NCBI GenBank assembly: GCA_002104905.1
Contig: MCFE01000177.1
Location: 1-64,000 of the forward strand
Direction: 5' to 3'
DNA: 64,000 nt
Origin: Basidiobolus meristosporus CBS 931.73
Lineage: Eukaryota; Basidiobolomycota; Basidiobolomycetes; Basidiobolales; Basidiobolaceae
Below, piece after piece: positions 37,709-48,874 of this stretch. The translations under genes and the position numbers were made by a program. Position 1 is the stretch's first letter. Every line of letters starts with the position of its first letter. The notes under the pieces are model-generated. The model was not told where the DNA came from, searched no databases, and saw nothing but the letters and a program-made list of their open reading frames with translations.

Positions 37709-39535
37709 ATGAAGCTACTGAATTTCGCTTCCGCAACCATTTTGCTCTCACTGTGCTCCTCCCAGCTGGTGAGGTCCCGCAGGGTTTTCCAACTTGATGA
37801 ACAAGAGAGCCCGAAAAACGGCACACCTCAGGATCCCCGTATCACTCCGCCAGGCCCATTGGCATCTCCGAACTATGTTGCTCCTGAGAAGCCAAAGTAC
37901 GACTATTCTGAGGTCTTGCATAAGTCCCAAATCTTCTATCATACCCAACGATCCGGAAAGCTCCCCTATCAGCGACTTGCTTGGCGTTCGGACTCGTGCT
38001 TTGAATGCAAGGGCAAGTATGGAGAAGACCTGAGTGGAGCCTGGTACGAGGCTGCCAACACAATGAAATGGTCGCAACCGCTGGGATACACCATCATGCA
38101 ACTGGCCTTCAACATTTTGGCCTTTGGAGATGCCATGGAGGCGGTCAACGAGAAGAACGAAGCCATGGAGAACCTCAAGTGGGGAACCGATTATTTGATC
38201 AACGCACACCCGGCACCCCTCGCATTTGTTGCCCAGCTTGGAACCTCTGCTGTTGGGAAGACTGATGTGGATTTTGGCTACTTTGGACCGCCCGAGTTTT
38301 ATGAGCAATATGTTCCCATGGGCATCATGCACACCGCGTTTTATGTTACGCCTGAAAATCCGTCCTCCGAGATCCTGGGCATAGCCTCGGCTGCCATGTC
38401 AGCCACGGCAATGGTATTCAAGGATTCTAACCCTGACTACGCGAAGACGTTGCTTGATCATGCTGCTCAGCTGTACCACTTCGGCACCGCCTACCCCGGC
38501 ACCTTCATGAAGTCCAACGACACCAATTGGACCACCGTGAAGGAGTGGTATCCATCCACCGAATGGAGAGATGAGCTCGCCCTGGCTGCGATTTTCCTCT
38601 ACCAGGCTACAAACAATCAGACCTATCTTGACGAAGGTATCAAGTGGTATAATGCTGCGACCAACGCTGGTACGGAATGGTCTTGGGATGACCAAGGCGC
38701 TGCTTGCCACATTCTTCTTTACCACATCACCAAACAGGATGTATACAAGACCAATGCTCAGAGATTCTTTGATGCTTGGCTCCCGGGAGAAAAGCAAACC
38801 GTCAAACAGACCCCTCGTGGGCTTTCCTTCTATGAGAAATGGGGCTCCCTATCCTACGCCGCCAACACTGCTTTTGCTATGATATACCATGCTAGAGATC
38901 TTGGGTACAACGACCCTTATTCGAAGAGGCTGCTGAACCATGCTACCCAGCAAATGAACTACATCTTGGGCGATTGCGGTAGATCATGGGTTGTTGGATT
39001 TGGCCAAGACTACCCTCAAAGGCCCTACCACAAGGGCAGCTACAACTCGTACATCGATTATCCTTTGAGAGGACAACCACAAGCGAAGGTTGGCGATGAC
39101 TTCCTGAACAGTATGACCAAGAACCGGTTCATCTTGTATGGGGCCTTGGTTGGCGGGCCTGATAACGACGACACGTTCTTTGACGATCGTACAAACTATG
39201 TGTACACCGAAGTCACCCAGGACTACAATGCTGCTTTCCAGGGATCGTTAGCAGGATTGATCGATTGGTATGGTCACTCCAACTTCCATGCCTTCAGCGA
39301 CTGCAACCTGGATCTTGGATGGAGTCACGCCAATGTCACTGGAAAACCCCCGCAGTATGCTGAAGATGATTGCTATCACACATGCAACACTAATTGTGCC
39401 AAGAAGGCTGGAACTGCAACAGCCGTCGGAGATAAGGCTGCTGGCAAGGCACCCTCCGCAGCCAACTCCCTTGCCCACGGAGGCTTGGTACTTGGCGCGG
39501 TTGTTGGTCTCTCCGTACTGAGCTCCATATATTGA
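37709..39535 (+). CDS. GH9-family glycoside hydrolase, secreted and probably GPI-anchored, altered active site
   Basis: A single 608-codon exon. The N-terminus is a signal peptide (hydrophobic residues ~5-20). The GH9 (alpha/alpha)6 domain runs from about 65 to 520, with AWRSDS (91-96), YFGPPE, KDSNPDYAKTLLDHA, YPSTEWRDELALAA, MNYILGDCGRSWVVGFG and GALVGGPDNDDTF. The general acid Glu501 is kept in YVYTEVTQDYNA. The usual GGWYDAGD motif, which carries the catalytic base and its partner Asp, reads GAWYEAAN (110-117): Asp to Glu and Asp to Asn. The HHR substrate motif reads YHK. Normal hydrolysis of beta-1,4-glucan is therefore doubtful. After a Cys-rich segment and a small-residue linker, a hydrophobic tail (590-608) fits a GPI signal. 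All other genes in the window have introns and this one has none. The family call is firm; activity is uncertain. Confidence 0.9.
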   Translation: MKLLNFASATILLSLCSSQLVRSRRVFQLDEQESPKNGTPQDPRITPPGPLASPNYVAPEKPKYDYSEVLHKSQIFYHTQRSGKLPYQRLAWRSDSCFECKGKYGEDLSGAWYEAANTMKWSQPLGYTIMQLAFNILAFGDAMEAVNEKNEAMENLKWGTDYLINAHPAPLAFVAQLGTSAVGKTDVDFGYFGPPEFYEQYVPMGIMHTAFYVTPENPSSEILGIASAAMSATAMVFKDSNPDYAKTLLDHAAQLYHFGTAYPGTFMKSNDTNWTTVKEWYPSTEWRDELALAAIFLYQATNNQTYLDEGIKWYNAATNAGTEWSWDDQGAACHILLYHITKQDVYKTNAQRFFDAWLPGEKQTVKQTPRGLSFYEKWGSLSYAANTAFAMIYHARDLGYNDPYSKRLLNHATQQMNYILGDCGRSWVVGFGQDYPQRPYHKGSYNSYIDYPLRGQPQAKVGDDFLNSMTKNRFILYGALVGGPDNDDTFFDDRTNYVYTEVTQDYNAAFQGSLAGLIDWYGHSNFHAFSDCNLDLGWSHANVTGKPPQYAEDDCYHTCNTNCAKKAGTATAVGDKAAGKAPSAANSLAHGGLVLGAVVGLSVLSSIY

Positions 39536-42080
39536 ACGCCTCGGCCCCAACGCGAAGTAATATCATTCATTCCAAGGATCGTATATATATATAATATCAA
39601 GTCAAATATGAGCGGGAATGTCCCATGCGAAGCAATGGGAGACGGGTATTTTCGCGAACCCCCTAGCCAGACGAACTCGATTGATACCAAAGATCGATTA
39701 GAAAATGAAACCCGATGGGCAGTCCAATTTTTGCTTGCTTACTTAATTTCCTTTCCTCCCTACCCACGATCCCTCATCAACAATAAAATCTCCGGAATTT
39801 TTGACTATGGTTCGGTCCCCCATACGAGGTTCGTTTGCGCCGAGGGTGGCCCAGGAAGTTCCCCTCGGGATGGAGATGGCCGGCGGTTCACTAGATCGAC
39901 TTGGAGATGGCTATCAATCATGGGCCCTGGCCATGCATGGCATCCCTGAGGAGGAAATCGATTTGCCGATTCGCCGATTCGCCAGCTACTTCCAGTCCTC
40001 GCCTACGATCCGGCAAAATCGACCGCTAGGGGTGGGATTCTCCAATTGGCTGTACGCCAAGACTAGGCGAGAATAGCTTCGGCAGAAGGAACAATGCTGC
40101 GCGAAGAAGTGCCCACCCCGTGGAAAGGGTGGATGCCCATAGTCACCATTTCGCTCCCACCAATAGGGTGGTGCAGTGGGCAAACGACGGGGCTCTAGGT
40201 CGTTGCGAAGGGGCCGAAAAGCATCTACGGTCCTGTATATTAGATGCAGAAGATCAGGCGCTAATGGACTTAAGCTTAATTCAGGATCTTCCCATCAGCA
40301 AGCTGATCTGAATCCTGTTGCGTCCGGATGCATTGGAATTGCATCAAGGGCGTCTGCGACATGCAAATTACAATCGACCTCTCTGCCATGGTAACACCAG
40401 TAATAAGCAATGTTCCAGTGCAGCCCTCTGAGAACCGGTATTCGGGTCACTAGGTGGCTTATCATTGATTGGCAACGTGGGATGGAATTCCTACCTCGAA
40501 GCAAGGTCAGGGGAGGATGGCGGATGAGGTACAAGGATGAATGAACAGCAGTAAGTGATGATACGTTCCTATTCAATGGCCTCCCCTCCCTTTGCCGATT
40601 TTGGGAAGAATTAGATACGTGCCAGCGTGCATTGATCCGTGGCTTGCAAATCTGTCCGTTGCCCAACCCGAGCGCGTCAGGACCCCTCGTCCAGCCTGGT
40701 GTGATCCAGTTGCCGGCGTCAAGCATTTCATTCACCCTTAATTTCCCGGGAATCCAGGTTCCCCAATCGTGGAAACGGTGGAGATTACTCTGGATTGCTT
40801 GATTACCAGGCCTCCAATCCGCGCGACCCCGCGTAATTGCCTGCTTCAACATTTGTTGCTCGGTGATGCCACCAACCTGAGACAAGAATTCGGTAATCCA
40901 CCTCGACATTTGGTCCCTGCAGGTATAGCCAAATGCCCGTCGCCATGGCCTATTTGGGCACGTGAATCCTTTGCCAAGCACCTAGCCTTTCTCACTCTCC
41001 CGCAAAACTCGGTGCCTGTAAGGCCTCCGCATAGTTTCCTGCCCTACGTCATGCCGAAGCTTAGCGTGACGACAGCAGGCTCAATAGAGGAAGCAGGTCG
41101 CCAAGAATTATTCTCACGAACCTGAACCTGGTTCACCATCAGAGTAGTCTTCTCCACTTCAATGCACATCAGCCTGAAGAGGAATGCATCCGATTTGGGC
41201 TGAATGGGCAGTACTTCATACTTATCAGTGGCGCATTGTGTCAATGCAGCCAAGTATTAAGCTTAACAATCCGCTCCGTGGAAATCCGGCCATTGATGTC
41301 TCGTTTCTTGGTTTCACGAGCGCGCTTCCACGCAGTCCATCATGCATTCTCATCTGATCAGCTCATATTGGCCGACCTGATCAAAGGATTCGTACCAGTA
41401 CTGCGCTATGGTGGGGGCTGGTATGCCGGTTGGAACAAGCAAATGGCTTGGGAACGCGGTTCCACGAAGCAAGGAAATCCACCAAGAGAACCGGCTGAAG
41501 ACGGCAATTCACTTCATTCTGGTTACAGGGGGTTTAGCGCCCGGAAACACGGTGATGTAGATTGGTTGAATCAACCATCAATCACCACCCATGAATGATT
41601 CTTTGCATCTGTAGTTGTACATTTGGCTTTCATTTGTGCCACCGATTGTCTGCAATAGGTAGCCCTCCCGCTCTGCATGTATCTTCCACCGCCCTTAGGA
41701 CATGCATATGAATTGTGTATAGGAAATGTTGGTATGCGTACAAATGTGTCAGGTTATTCCTCCGCACTGGTTTACACCTAGCTTGCAAGTTGACTTTACG
41801 CAGTGTTACCTGGTGAGGAGTACAATATGCCATCAAATATTGACCCAACACGCCCCAAGTTCGGATGGAATAGTTCAGTTGCATCTTTGAGAAGACTGCT
41901 CGTGTAGTACGAGAGGTTGGTAGCACTATGCCCATTGATACACTTACATCAATAAAACATATCAGCACTCACAGATTCTATTAAATTCCTATTCGTCATC
42001 AGAATCTTGCTTCCACCGTTTTTTGTATTTGTAGCAATGAAAACTGTTGGTTCGGACAATAACTGTGGCAAGACGACCCT
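39536..42080. other. Intergenic, CpG-rich, only hypothetical frames
   Basis: No recognisable gene. Two frames stand out by length or composition: 39807-40076 (plus) and 40295-40981 (minus). They are discussed separately. Other frames overlap one another and look like chance. The CpG-rich character ends near 42.08 kb, where the second repeat block starts. Confidence 0.4.
39807..40076 (+). CDS. Hypothetical small protein
   Basis: An ATG-initiated 89-codon frame starting about 270 bp after the GH9 stop. It contains MHGIPEEEIDLPIRRFASYF and ends FSNWLYAKTRRE, a mix of acidic, aromatic and basic residues that looks more protein-like than its neighbours. I recognise no family and see no splice partners. 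It could be a small gene, the last exon of one, or chance. Confidence 0.22.
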   Translation: MVRSPIRGSFAPRVAQEVPLGMEMAGGSLDRLGDGYQSWALAMHGIPEEEIDLPIRRFASYFQSSPTIRQNRPLGVGFSNWLYAKTRRE

Positions 42081-43589
42081 TAGACTAGGTCATATCAGCT
42101 ACGAGGTAACCAACTCATTTGCTTACTCTTACTTCTTGGCAACAATCTTCTCTATGGCACTCGATCAAACTATCTAAAGTTATATGTATTGTACTACAAG
42201 GAGTCAACAATGACTCTCCTTCTCATACACCACTAAACACTGTGCTTGGCCTACAACTTGTATTCAACCAGGTATTTAGAGTGTGCTTCAAATGCAGACT
42301 ACCTGTACTGCTTAATCAGGCTCATGAGCAGTGATGGCTAGAGAAACATGCAAGAGGAATTTGCAACCCAATTTAACCTTCAAGTCATTTCATGACTAAC
42401 CTATAAAAATAAAATACCAATGATTGAGATACCTAATGGAATACTTCCATGAATTGGTTCATTGTGTAAAATTAATGAAGAATGGATAACAGCACTTCAA
42501 TAAAGCTATTAGATTCAGAAAGAAGCCCATTAAACCTCAGTGTAGAAGAATAAAGAAAGATATGAGTAATCATAGCTTTTGTAGAGCAGTGATATTTCTT
42601 AGGTAGCTGAACCATATTTCCTCAGAACTGGACAATTAATCCTATCTTTGAGATAGATACCGGCATCTTCTCTCAACACATCTCCTTCCTTTCTTGTCTA
42701 AGCTTAGTATTTAGAGATATTGTTTCTGTATTGTACCCAGAGATATTTGGTGTACTTGGGAATGCTATCAAATACAAGCTGGAGACTTTACAATTAATGA
42801 GATTGCTTTCACATTATAAATGGAAAATACAAGTTATATTTGTAATCCATTTGTAGTTACTGTGTAAGGTAGTAAGAATGTTATAAAACATCAATGGCTC
42901 TCTGTTGAGCATTAGATGGACTATGATGGCTCCTTGTCACGCATAAATAATGCATTGTAGATTGTTGACATATTGTTAACTTGAATGGAGCATATGTAGT
43001 CACCTCCCCTCACATCATGAATATCAAACTGCAAAATTCTTCCAGTATACTTACACTACAACAACCTCATGCATTGAGCAAACTAGTTGAAACACAATGC
43101 TGATGCATCCATCAAATACCCTTCCAAAACAACTTTGTGCCATAAGTAGATCCAATACAGATGGACTTTCTGTAGTTTTTATTACACAGCACATTAGAAA
43201 ATCTACCAATTTTAACTGAATCTTCACAGCATGTTGTAAGTACATGTAATATCAATACTTCTAGATTGCCTATTTTGATAGGAAGGCAATCTGAGAGCAG
43301 TGGAGACATACCCAGATAGCCAGATGTCTGATGTAAGCCTACCTCAATCATGTCACCTACTGTGCTCATCATAACCTTGGATGCATTAAATTTGAAATAT
43401 TGAACTGCTTCTGGAGGAATAGTTATCCAATATAAACAGTTAAGTCAGGTATTGTCATAAATCTTTTGGCACAAGCTGACATTTACATATTCTGATATGG
43501 AGAGTGCACAAAACAGAAGAGGGGTGGAAATCTATAAAAGGCATATGGCTAGTCCCTTATGATGCTAGGCTACCAATTAACCAAATGAT
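42081..43589. other. Start of second repeat block, no gene recognised
   Basis: CpG-poor, A+T-rich DNA. Minus-strand frames at 43051-43372 overlap and look decayed. Their position just upstream, in transcription terms, of a tnp2 fragment suggests they may be more of that transposon, but I see no motif to prove it. Confidence 0.3.
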
Positions 43590-44221
43590 ATTTCACTTTT
43601 CTACCTTGCCATGTGCCAATCATGTATTCAAATATAGAATCACCCCAATTTATTTACTTACCCACTACCACCTAGGTATTCCACATATAGTGTGAATCAA
43701 AAAAAACTATGGCCTCCTGCTTACTAGCCTATACATACATGCACACCCGCCACAACTGACACACTTCTATCACCTCAGCTTTATGGCTTTTCAGTGAAAT
43801 ACTTGCAAGATTGCCATATGCCTAGTATTGCTGGTAACATATACATGTTGCATATATATACTTGGTTGCTGCCACTTTGTCATGAATACCTCTTGAGCAT
43901 CTGCCAATACTTTTTGGTACTTTGTAATATACTCCACCCCCAGCTAGATTCCAGTCACCCATTTAGGTGTTGCTACTATTGCTATGAACTCCTCTTGAAT
44001 ACCCACAAAATACTATTTCATACCTGGCCAGTATTTCTCTTCTCCCTGCTGGATTCTATTCCCCCTTGTAGGTACACTCTGGTTCTTGTTAGTATGAACT
44101 CTCTATTCAATGGCTTATGAGCCTCACTCCCCCACAACAGCACCCTGCATGAGACTGGCAGAATCCCAATATCCAATGAGTCAGTTGTTGTGCACATTGT
44201 GATTAGTTTGTGGCTGGTCAT
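43590..44221 (-). pseudogene. tnp2/CACTA transposase C-terminal fragment, copy 2
   Basis: Nucleotide-level match, same orientation, to about 48830-49240. Shared landmarks are GGTATTCCACATATAGT, AACTATGGCCTCC, CACTTCTATCACCTCA, GTTGCCATAT-type phrases and the CATGAATACCTC repeat. The minus-strand frame (44018-44221) includes LTRTRVYLQGGIESSREK, which aligns with the equivalent part of the longer copy. It is broken by stops and not functional. Confidence 0.55.
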
Positions 44222-47099
44222 GCAATGCAGTGACTAATCAATAGTTACAACAACTTCCAGTGTGCTAATACTAAGATAGTTTATTAGGAGTCTGCAATAC
44301 CAATAGAGGCTATAACTATGACTAATATCCTCAATCTTAGACTAAAAAATATACCATAAGCAGTGTTTCCCACTTTGACAGCAGATGCCTGACCTACTGA
44401 TGACTACTTGGCTTATTTACCTTTATAGAAACTTCTCTGTCTTAGGAGCTCACTTTCCTTTCTGAGAAAGTATTTCCTCATTTGGAAATCTCAAGCTCCC
44501 CTTTGACCTGACAGAGTATGGTAGAGCTGTCTCTAAAGGGGTCATTAGACTGAAGAGGAGTCATTAGAGTAATGGGGCTTCCAACAGTGGTCTCTAATGT
44601 GGACTTTACATTAGAGAGGTGCCTGAAGAGACTTCTTAAAGGGATCTCCAAAAAGGTCCCTATACTAAAGTAATGCTTGTAGCGTAAAACAGTTTCTTAG
44701 ATGGGACTTTTCCAACTATAAATTGATGGTATTCATACACAGCTTAGATTGGACTCTTATGAGCTTTGCAATCTATTTACTGATATAGTACCAATCCAAG
44801 TCAAATACTCCGCAGTGCAAGAGATGCATGGGAAGTCTCAAGCCCCTTGAATTTGCAATTGTAGTATGGAAATTCTGGAAAGTGAGGCTTCCTTTTATTT
44901 TACATTAAGGGAAGCCATAAATATAAGAATTCAGAAGGATCAAAGCTTTAAAGCAATATTGCAAGCAATACATGCGATATGAGGATGAAATCTCAGTAGT
45001 GCAGATTAGACATAGGTACAGGACCTGTAAAGATCTCATGTAATTTGAATAGCCAGATCACAAATTACATACAATCAAAGTCAGTAAAGTAAAACTAGTT
45101 ATAGAATGCTTATATAAATGGATATTGGGCTCTTTTGATAATAACTGCTCAAGTGTTGCTTCAAACAAGGTTTGATGTGAGACATGTGCTGGCTACCAAG
45201 TGTTATAAATGACATAGTAGTCCTGGATGTAGTGATAATCAAAGTTGTGAGCTTTGGTGCCTTGAAATGGAAACTCCTAATTCTTCATATCTACCACTTT
45301 AGCAAATGGCAAAATGAAGAAATTGACTTGTTCCATTGGATAGTGCCACATAGTGCCAGCCTGTTTATAGTGCCGGATTGATGTGGCACTGTAATTTCTA
45401 CCATTATGCCAGTGGTAGGATGCAGTTACTGGTATTTTTACTCAATTTTACTTATATTACACATTACAGTGCCTTTCATGCTTTGTTTACTTTTCATAAT
45501 GCTCCAGACACATTTCTCTGAGTGGATGTCTTCTTGTATAAGTATACTGTACATCAATAAGCATCTTAGCTACTTTACCTCTTGTGCTGTTTTCTCCTAT
45601 ATATGACTTTCATCTGTGTTTACCTGCTAATAAGCTGAATCTCTTTAGATATCCAAATGTATACCCTACTCTCACTCTCAAATGATTAAATATCTCATTG
45701 TAGAGCTTCTGCTTCCTGCTAAGCACTCCATTCCTTGGCTTCCTATGAGCTGTTATATATCCTAATCTCTGGCAATCCTCTCTTATAAAAGCTAAGTCTG
45801 CTATATATTTCTCCCTCTACTGAATTCTGGACTATTCTCTAACCAGAGTGCATTGTCATGCCTACTTCCAGCAAATGGCCAACTAAGCCAGAAGATATTA
45901 CCCTCAGTGTCCAACAGTGCCTGAAACTTTGCACAGTGTGCTTTGTATTTGCCAGAATCAAAGTACCTCTACCCTCTAGAAGGTCTGTTAATCCTGACTG
46001 GGAAGGTATCTGAAAGCCTCCTGATATGGAACCTGTTGCTGAGCACTCCGGGATATGGAAGTTTACTGGAGCTTTGGAGCCTAGTATTCCAAGCCTGCTC
46101 TAAGTAACTCATACCCTCTGCAAGGTGGTACTTGATTGCTGTCAGCTGGGAATTAAAGCTTTTAGGACTACTGTAGCCATGAATGGTGAGATGAAACCAT
46201 GTAGGGCAATAGTTCCTGTAAAAGCAGAGACACTTAACAAGGGATTACTTTGAGTAGATTTGGGTAGATGGTCCTCAGTGCATGGTATGGATCTCCTCTA
46301 TTGTGTCAAAAGGAAATACAGTGGTAGTGATGGGATTGATGAGAAAAGACCATTCAGATGTGCAAGTCATATCAAAATTGATATGTGAGCAAATAGATAT
46401 GATAGGAAATGATTTGGCATGAGCATCTTGATTTATCTGATTTTCCCTGCATTATGATTAAATCTCCATGAATTTTCATGTATCCCATCATTATGTAGAA
46501 AAAATCAACTGCAAAGAACAACTTGTTGACTTCATTGCTGATATACTCACAAGTCAACAATCAATAGGAAATCTGTGATTGATGTGATCTGATCTGTGTC
46601 AACACAATTCAAGATGCATCATGCATAATACATGGAAAATTCAACAATCACATTAGTTTCCACATATATATAAAATATAAGACCAGGTTGGTGCCAATAT
46701 ACCACTTTGTAAGTATCCAAATCTGTCACTATGGTCCCTATACCAAGTCTCAACATATTTGTAGTACAACCTAGACAAAACTCATCTCCCAGCAACAAGC
46801 ATGGTCTGGACTGGAAAAGTCAATGTCAGATGTGTTTGAGTTCTTGCCAAATGATTTTAGTATGTCATAAGTGTCTATGATGAGCCTTCATACAGATATG
46901 TGGGCCCTACTCATTAGTCCAGCAGGACTGGATACCTCAGAGAGTTGACAGAGATGGAAGAATCTGAGTAGAAAGCAGTGGCAAGAGTTCTACATCAAGG
47001 TGCCAGAAGATGTATGTAAGAAGATATATAGCAAGACAGGTACTGAGATCCTGTTGGCATGCCAGCACATGTCAGTCCAATCTACACCAAAACCCCTTG
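44222..47099. other. Repeat-block DNA, no gene recognised
   Basis: Nearly 2.9 kb of CpG-poor sequence with short frames only. A miniature foldback relic lies at 45329-45392. The local stretch 44520-44660 is rich in TCTCTAA- and CATTAGA-type repeats. A frame at 47000-47242 may be the upstream part of the dispersed repeat that starts at 47100. Confidence 0.35.
45329..45392. mobile_element. Miniature relic of the foldback family
   Basis: Begins GACTTGTTCCATTGGATAGT and the adjacent GCCACA, which equals the left terminus of the foldback elements. About 30 bp later it closes with TGTGGCACTGTAAT, the mirrored terminus. The long arms are gone, leaving only the two ends. This suggests internal deletion of a longer copy. 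Confidence 0.45.
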
Positions 47100-48110
47100 C
47101 AAGAGTGCCCTGCATCAAGTCAACCCATGTCAGACCAATGCACATTCTTCAGAGCAAAACTACCAGAACTTACCAAACAGCTTATTTAGACACAAGTCTG
47201 TTGGAGCAGGCCAAGTCACATCAACATAAAACTTTACATTGAACTTGTCAGTTCAGGCTGGTTCTGTCATATTGTCTGGAGCAATTCAGTATGGCCAAGC
47301 TCCAGCATTGCACTCTTCAACTGGGAGGCAAAATACTGACCACAAGTACACAACTAGTCAAGATGATAGTCAACAAGGAAGTAGTTCAGGTGTGCAAAGT
47401 GGATCACCAGCAAATACTTCAATAATAATCCCTGTGAGAGAAAAATCTAGGAGAAGATGATGCAATTGCATCAAATTGTTACCATTTGTCATAATCCAAA
47501 TAACACATTTTTTTTGCAATCCAAATAAAGCCATTGCAAATCAGTGATCACTAGATTTTTGCTATAAATAATATCAAGGTTGTCTCACATTTGAGACAAA
47601 GCCCCTATAATAAGCCCCTTGCATATGTATACATCCTCTGTAATACCAGTGCAGCAATTCAATCTGATTTGCACTTACACAATTGGTTGTGTGCATGCTA
47701 TGACACCTTGTCCAATCACTAAGATCAGGGATTTACTTGCTCAATGGGCAAAATGGGATATTTGATGGCAAATCCAGTAGCTTGTGTAATGGTTAATGAG
47801 CCAGTTGGGAGCTAAGAGTTTCAGGATACCTTGAGACCAATCAGCCACTGACATACCATCCAATTGGAGTGATGGTAATCAGAATGGTAATTATCTAAGT
47901 GATATGCATTTATTTCAGTATACATCAGAGAAACATATCCAAGTACTGGATTTACCTACCACAATGATGGGAGCCAATTGCACATGTGATGCAAAGATTA
48001 CAAGTTGGCACTGTGCCAACCTCCTTGTGTCAGATTGTGCCATAGTGTGCAAGATTGTCCTACCCAGTGCAAAATTGCCCAAGAGCAATCCTGCATTCTG
48101 GTAGCAACAA
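47100..48110 (+). repeat. Dispersed coding-derived repeat, copy 2 (plus)
   Basis: The inverted counterpart of 25351-26460. The frame 47239-47460 carries APALHSSTGRQNTDHKY and then TSQDDSQQGSSSGVQSG, ending in a basic REKSRRR. The downstream non-coding part (47500-48110) matches the other copy, including GCAAATCAGTGATCAC-like and CTTGTCCAATCACT phrases. It is probably the 3' part of an unidentified transposon ORF plus trailer. Confidence 0.5.
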
Positions 48111-48874
48111 TGCTGCGCCCAATTGTTTTTTGCAACAACAGATTGCACCACTTGCCCTGGCATGGCGCAATAGAACAAGTCTAATGAGTGCAATATCACT
48201 ATTGAGATATTGTAGGAATAAGGTGCTTTATATTACCACAAGTCTCCCCTAGCATTGAACAAGACTTCCCTCATTATTACGCCTGATATGGAACTTATTC
48301 ACTCTGTTACAAAGCTGAGCAAGTACATGTAGTGTACAGTCATATTCTGCTAGTTTATAAGATTCATTTTTGCTTGCATTGATGATCTTATGAGGAACTT
48401 ATCATTGTATATCCAGTTTGTCCTATGAAAAATAATTTGGTCCTGTGGGTGGATCCAATCCAGATCAGCCCTCAGAATCACATTTGGAGACCGTCATAAT
48501 ACTGGCAGTTTAGAATTAGTGACTCTCTTGGCAATTTTATGACAGATCACAACAGCATTTTGCTGATTTTATTGCCAAATAAAGTTATAAAACTTGATGG
48601 GGTTTGATTAGTGCTGTAACAATAATTGCATGGCATTGTTGCAGTCTTGATGCACTCTAAAATTATCTTGAATGGATCTAACCAGCCAGGACACCCAATT
48701 GCCTCATATTGCAAAAAACATGACAGTATATCAACAGCCTCACAGCAAGACTCTAGTGCCATTATTACAGCAGTATGGTGGCCTACAGCTAGTTCTGTAT
48801 AATGCTACCATACCAACTTACCAGATGGTATTTCTTTTCTACCTCCTCTTGTGCAACTCATTTATTCCACTGTA
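48111..48874. other. Repeat-block DNA, no gene recognised
   Basis: CpG-poor sequence with only short frames. The last part (about 48800-48874) resembles 43560-43600, just outside the tnp2 fragment. The tnp2 element may therefore extend into this stretch as its 3' flank. Confidence 0.3.

Noticed and set aside
37748-38332. A 194-codon frame antisense to GH9
   Set aside because: It is a shadow of the GH9 coding sequence caused by codon bias, and has no family resemblance.
40169-40180. TGGTGCAGTGGG resembling a tRNA A box
   Set aside because: No B box (GGTTCRANNCC) at the right distance and no acceptor-stem pairing, so there is no tRNA here.
40295-40981. A 228-codon minus-strand frame rich in Arg, Gly and Trp
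   Set aside because: The length is notable, but the composition is odd, it resembles no family, and it is overlapped by long plus-strand frames. The likelier reading is a chance frame in CpG-rich DNA; only transcripts would change this.
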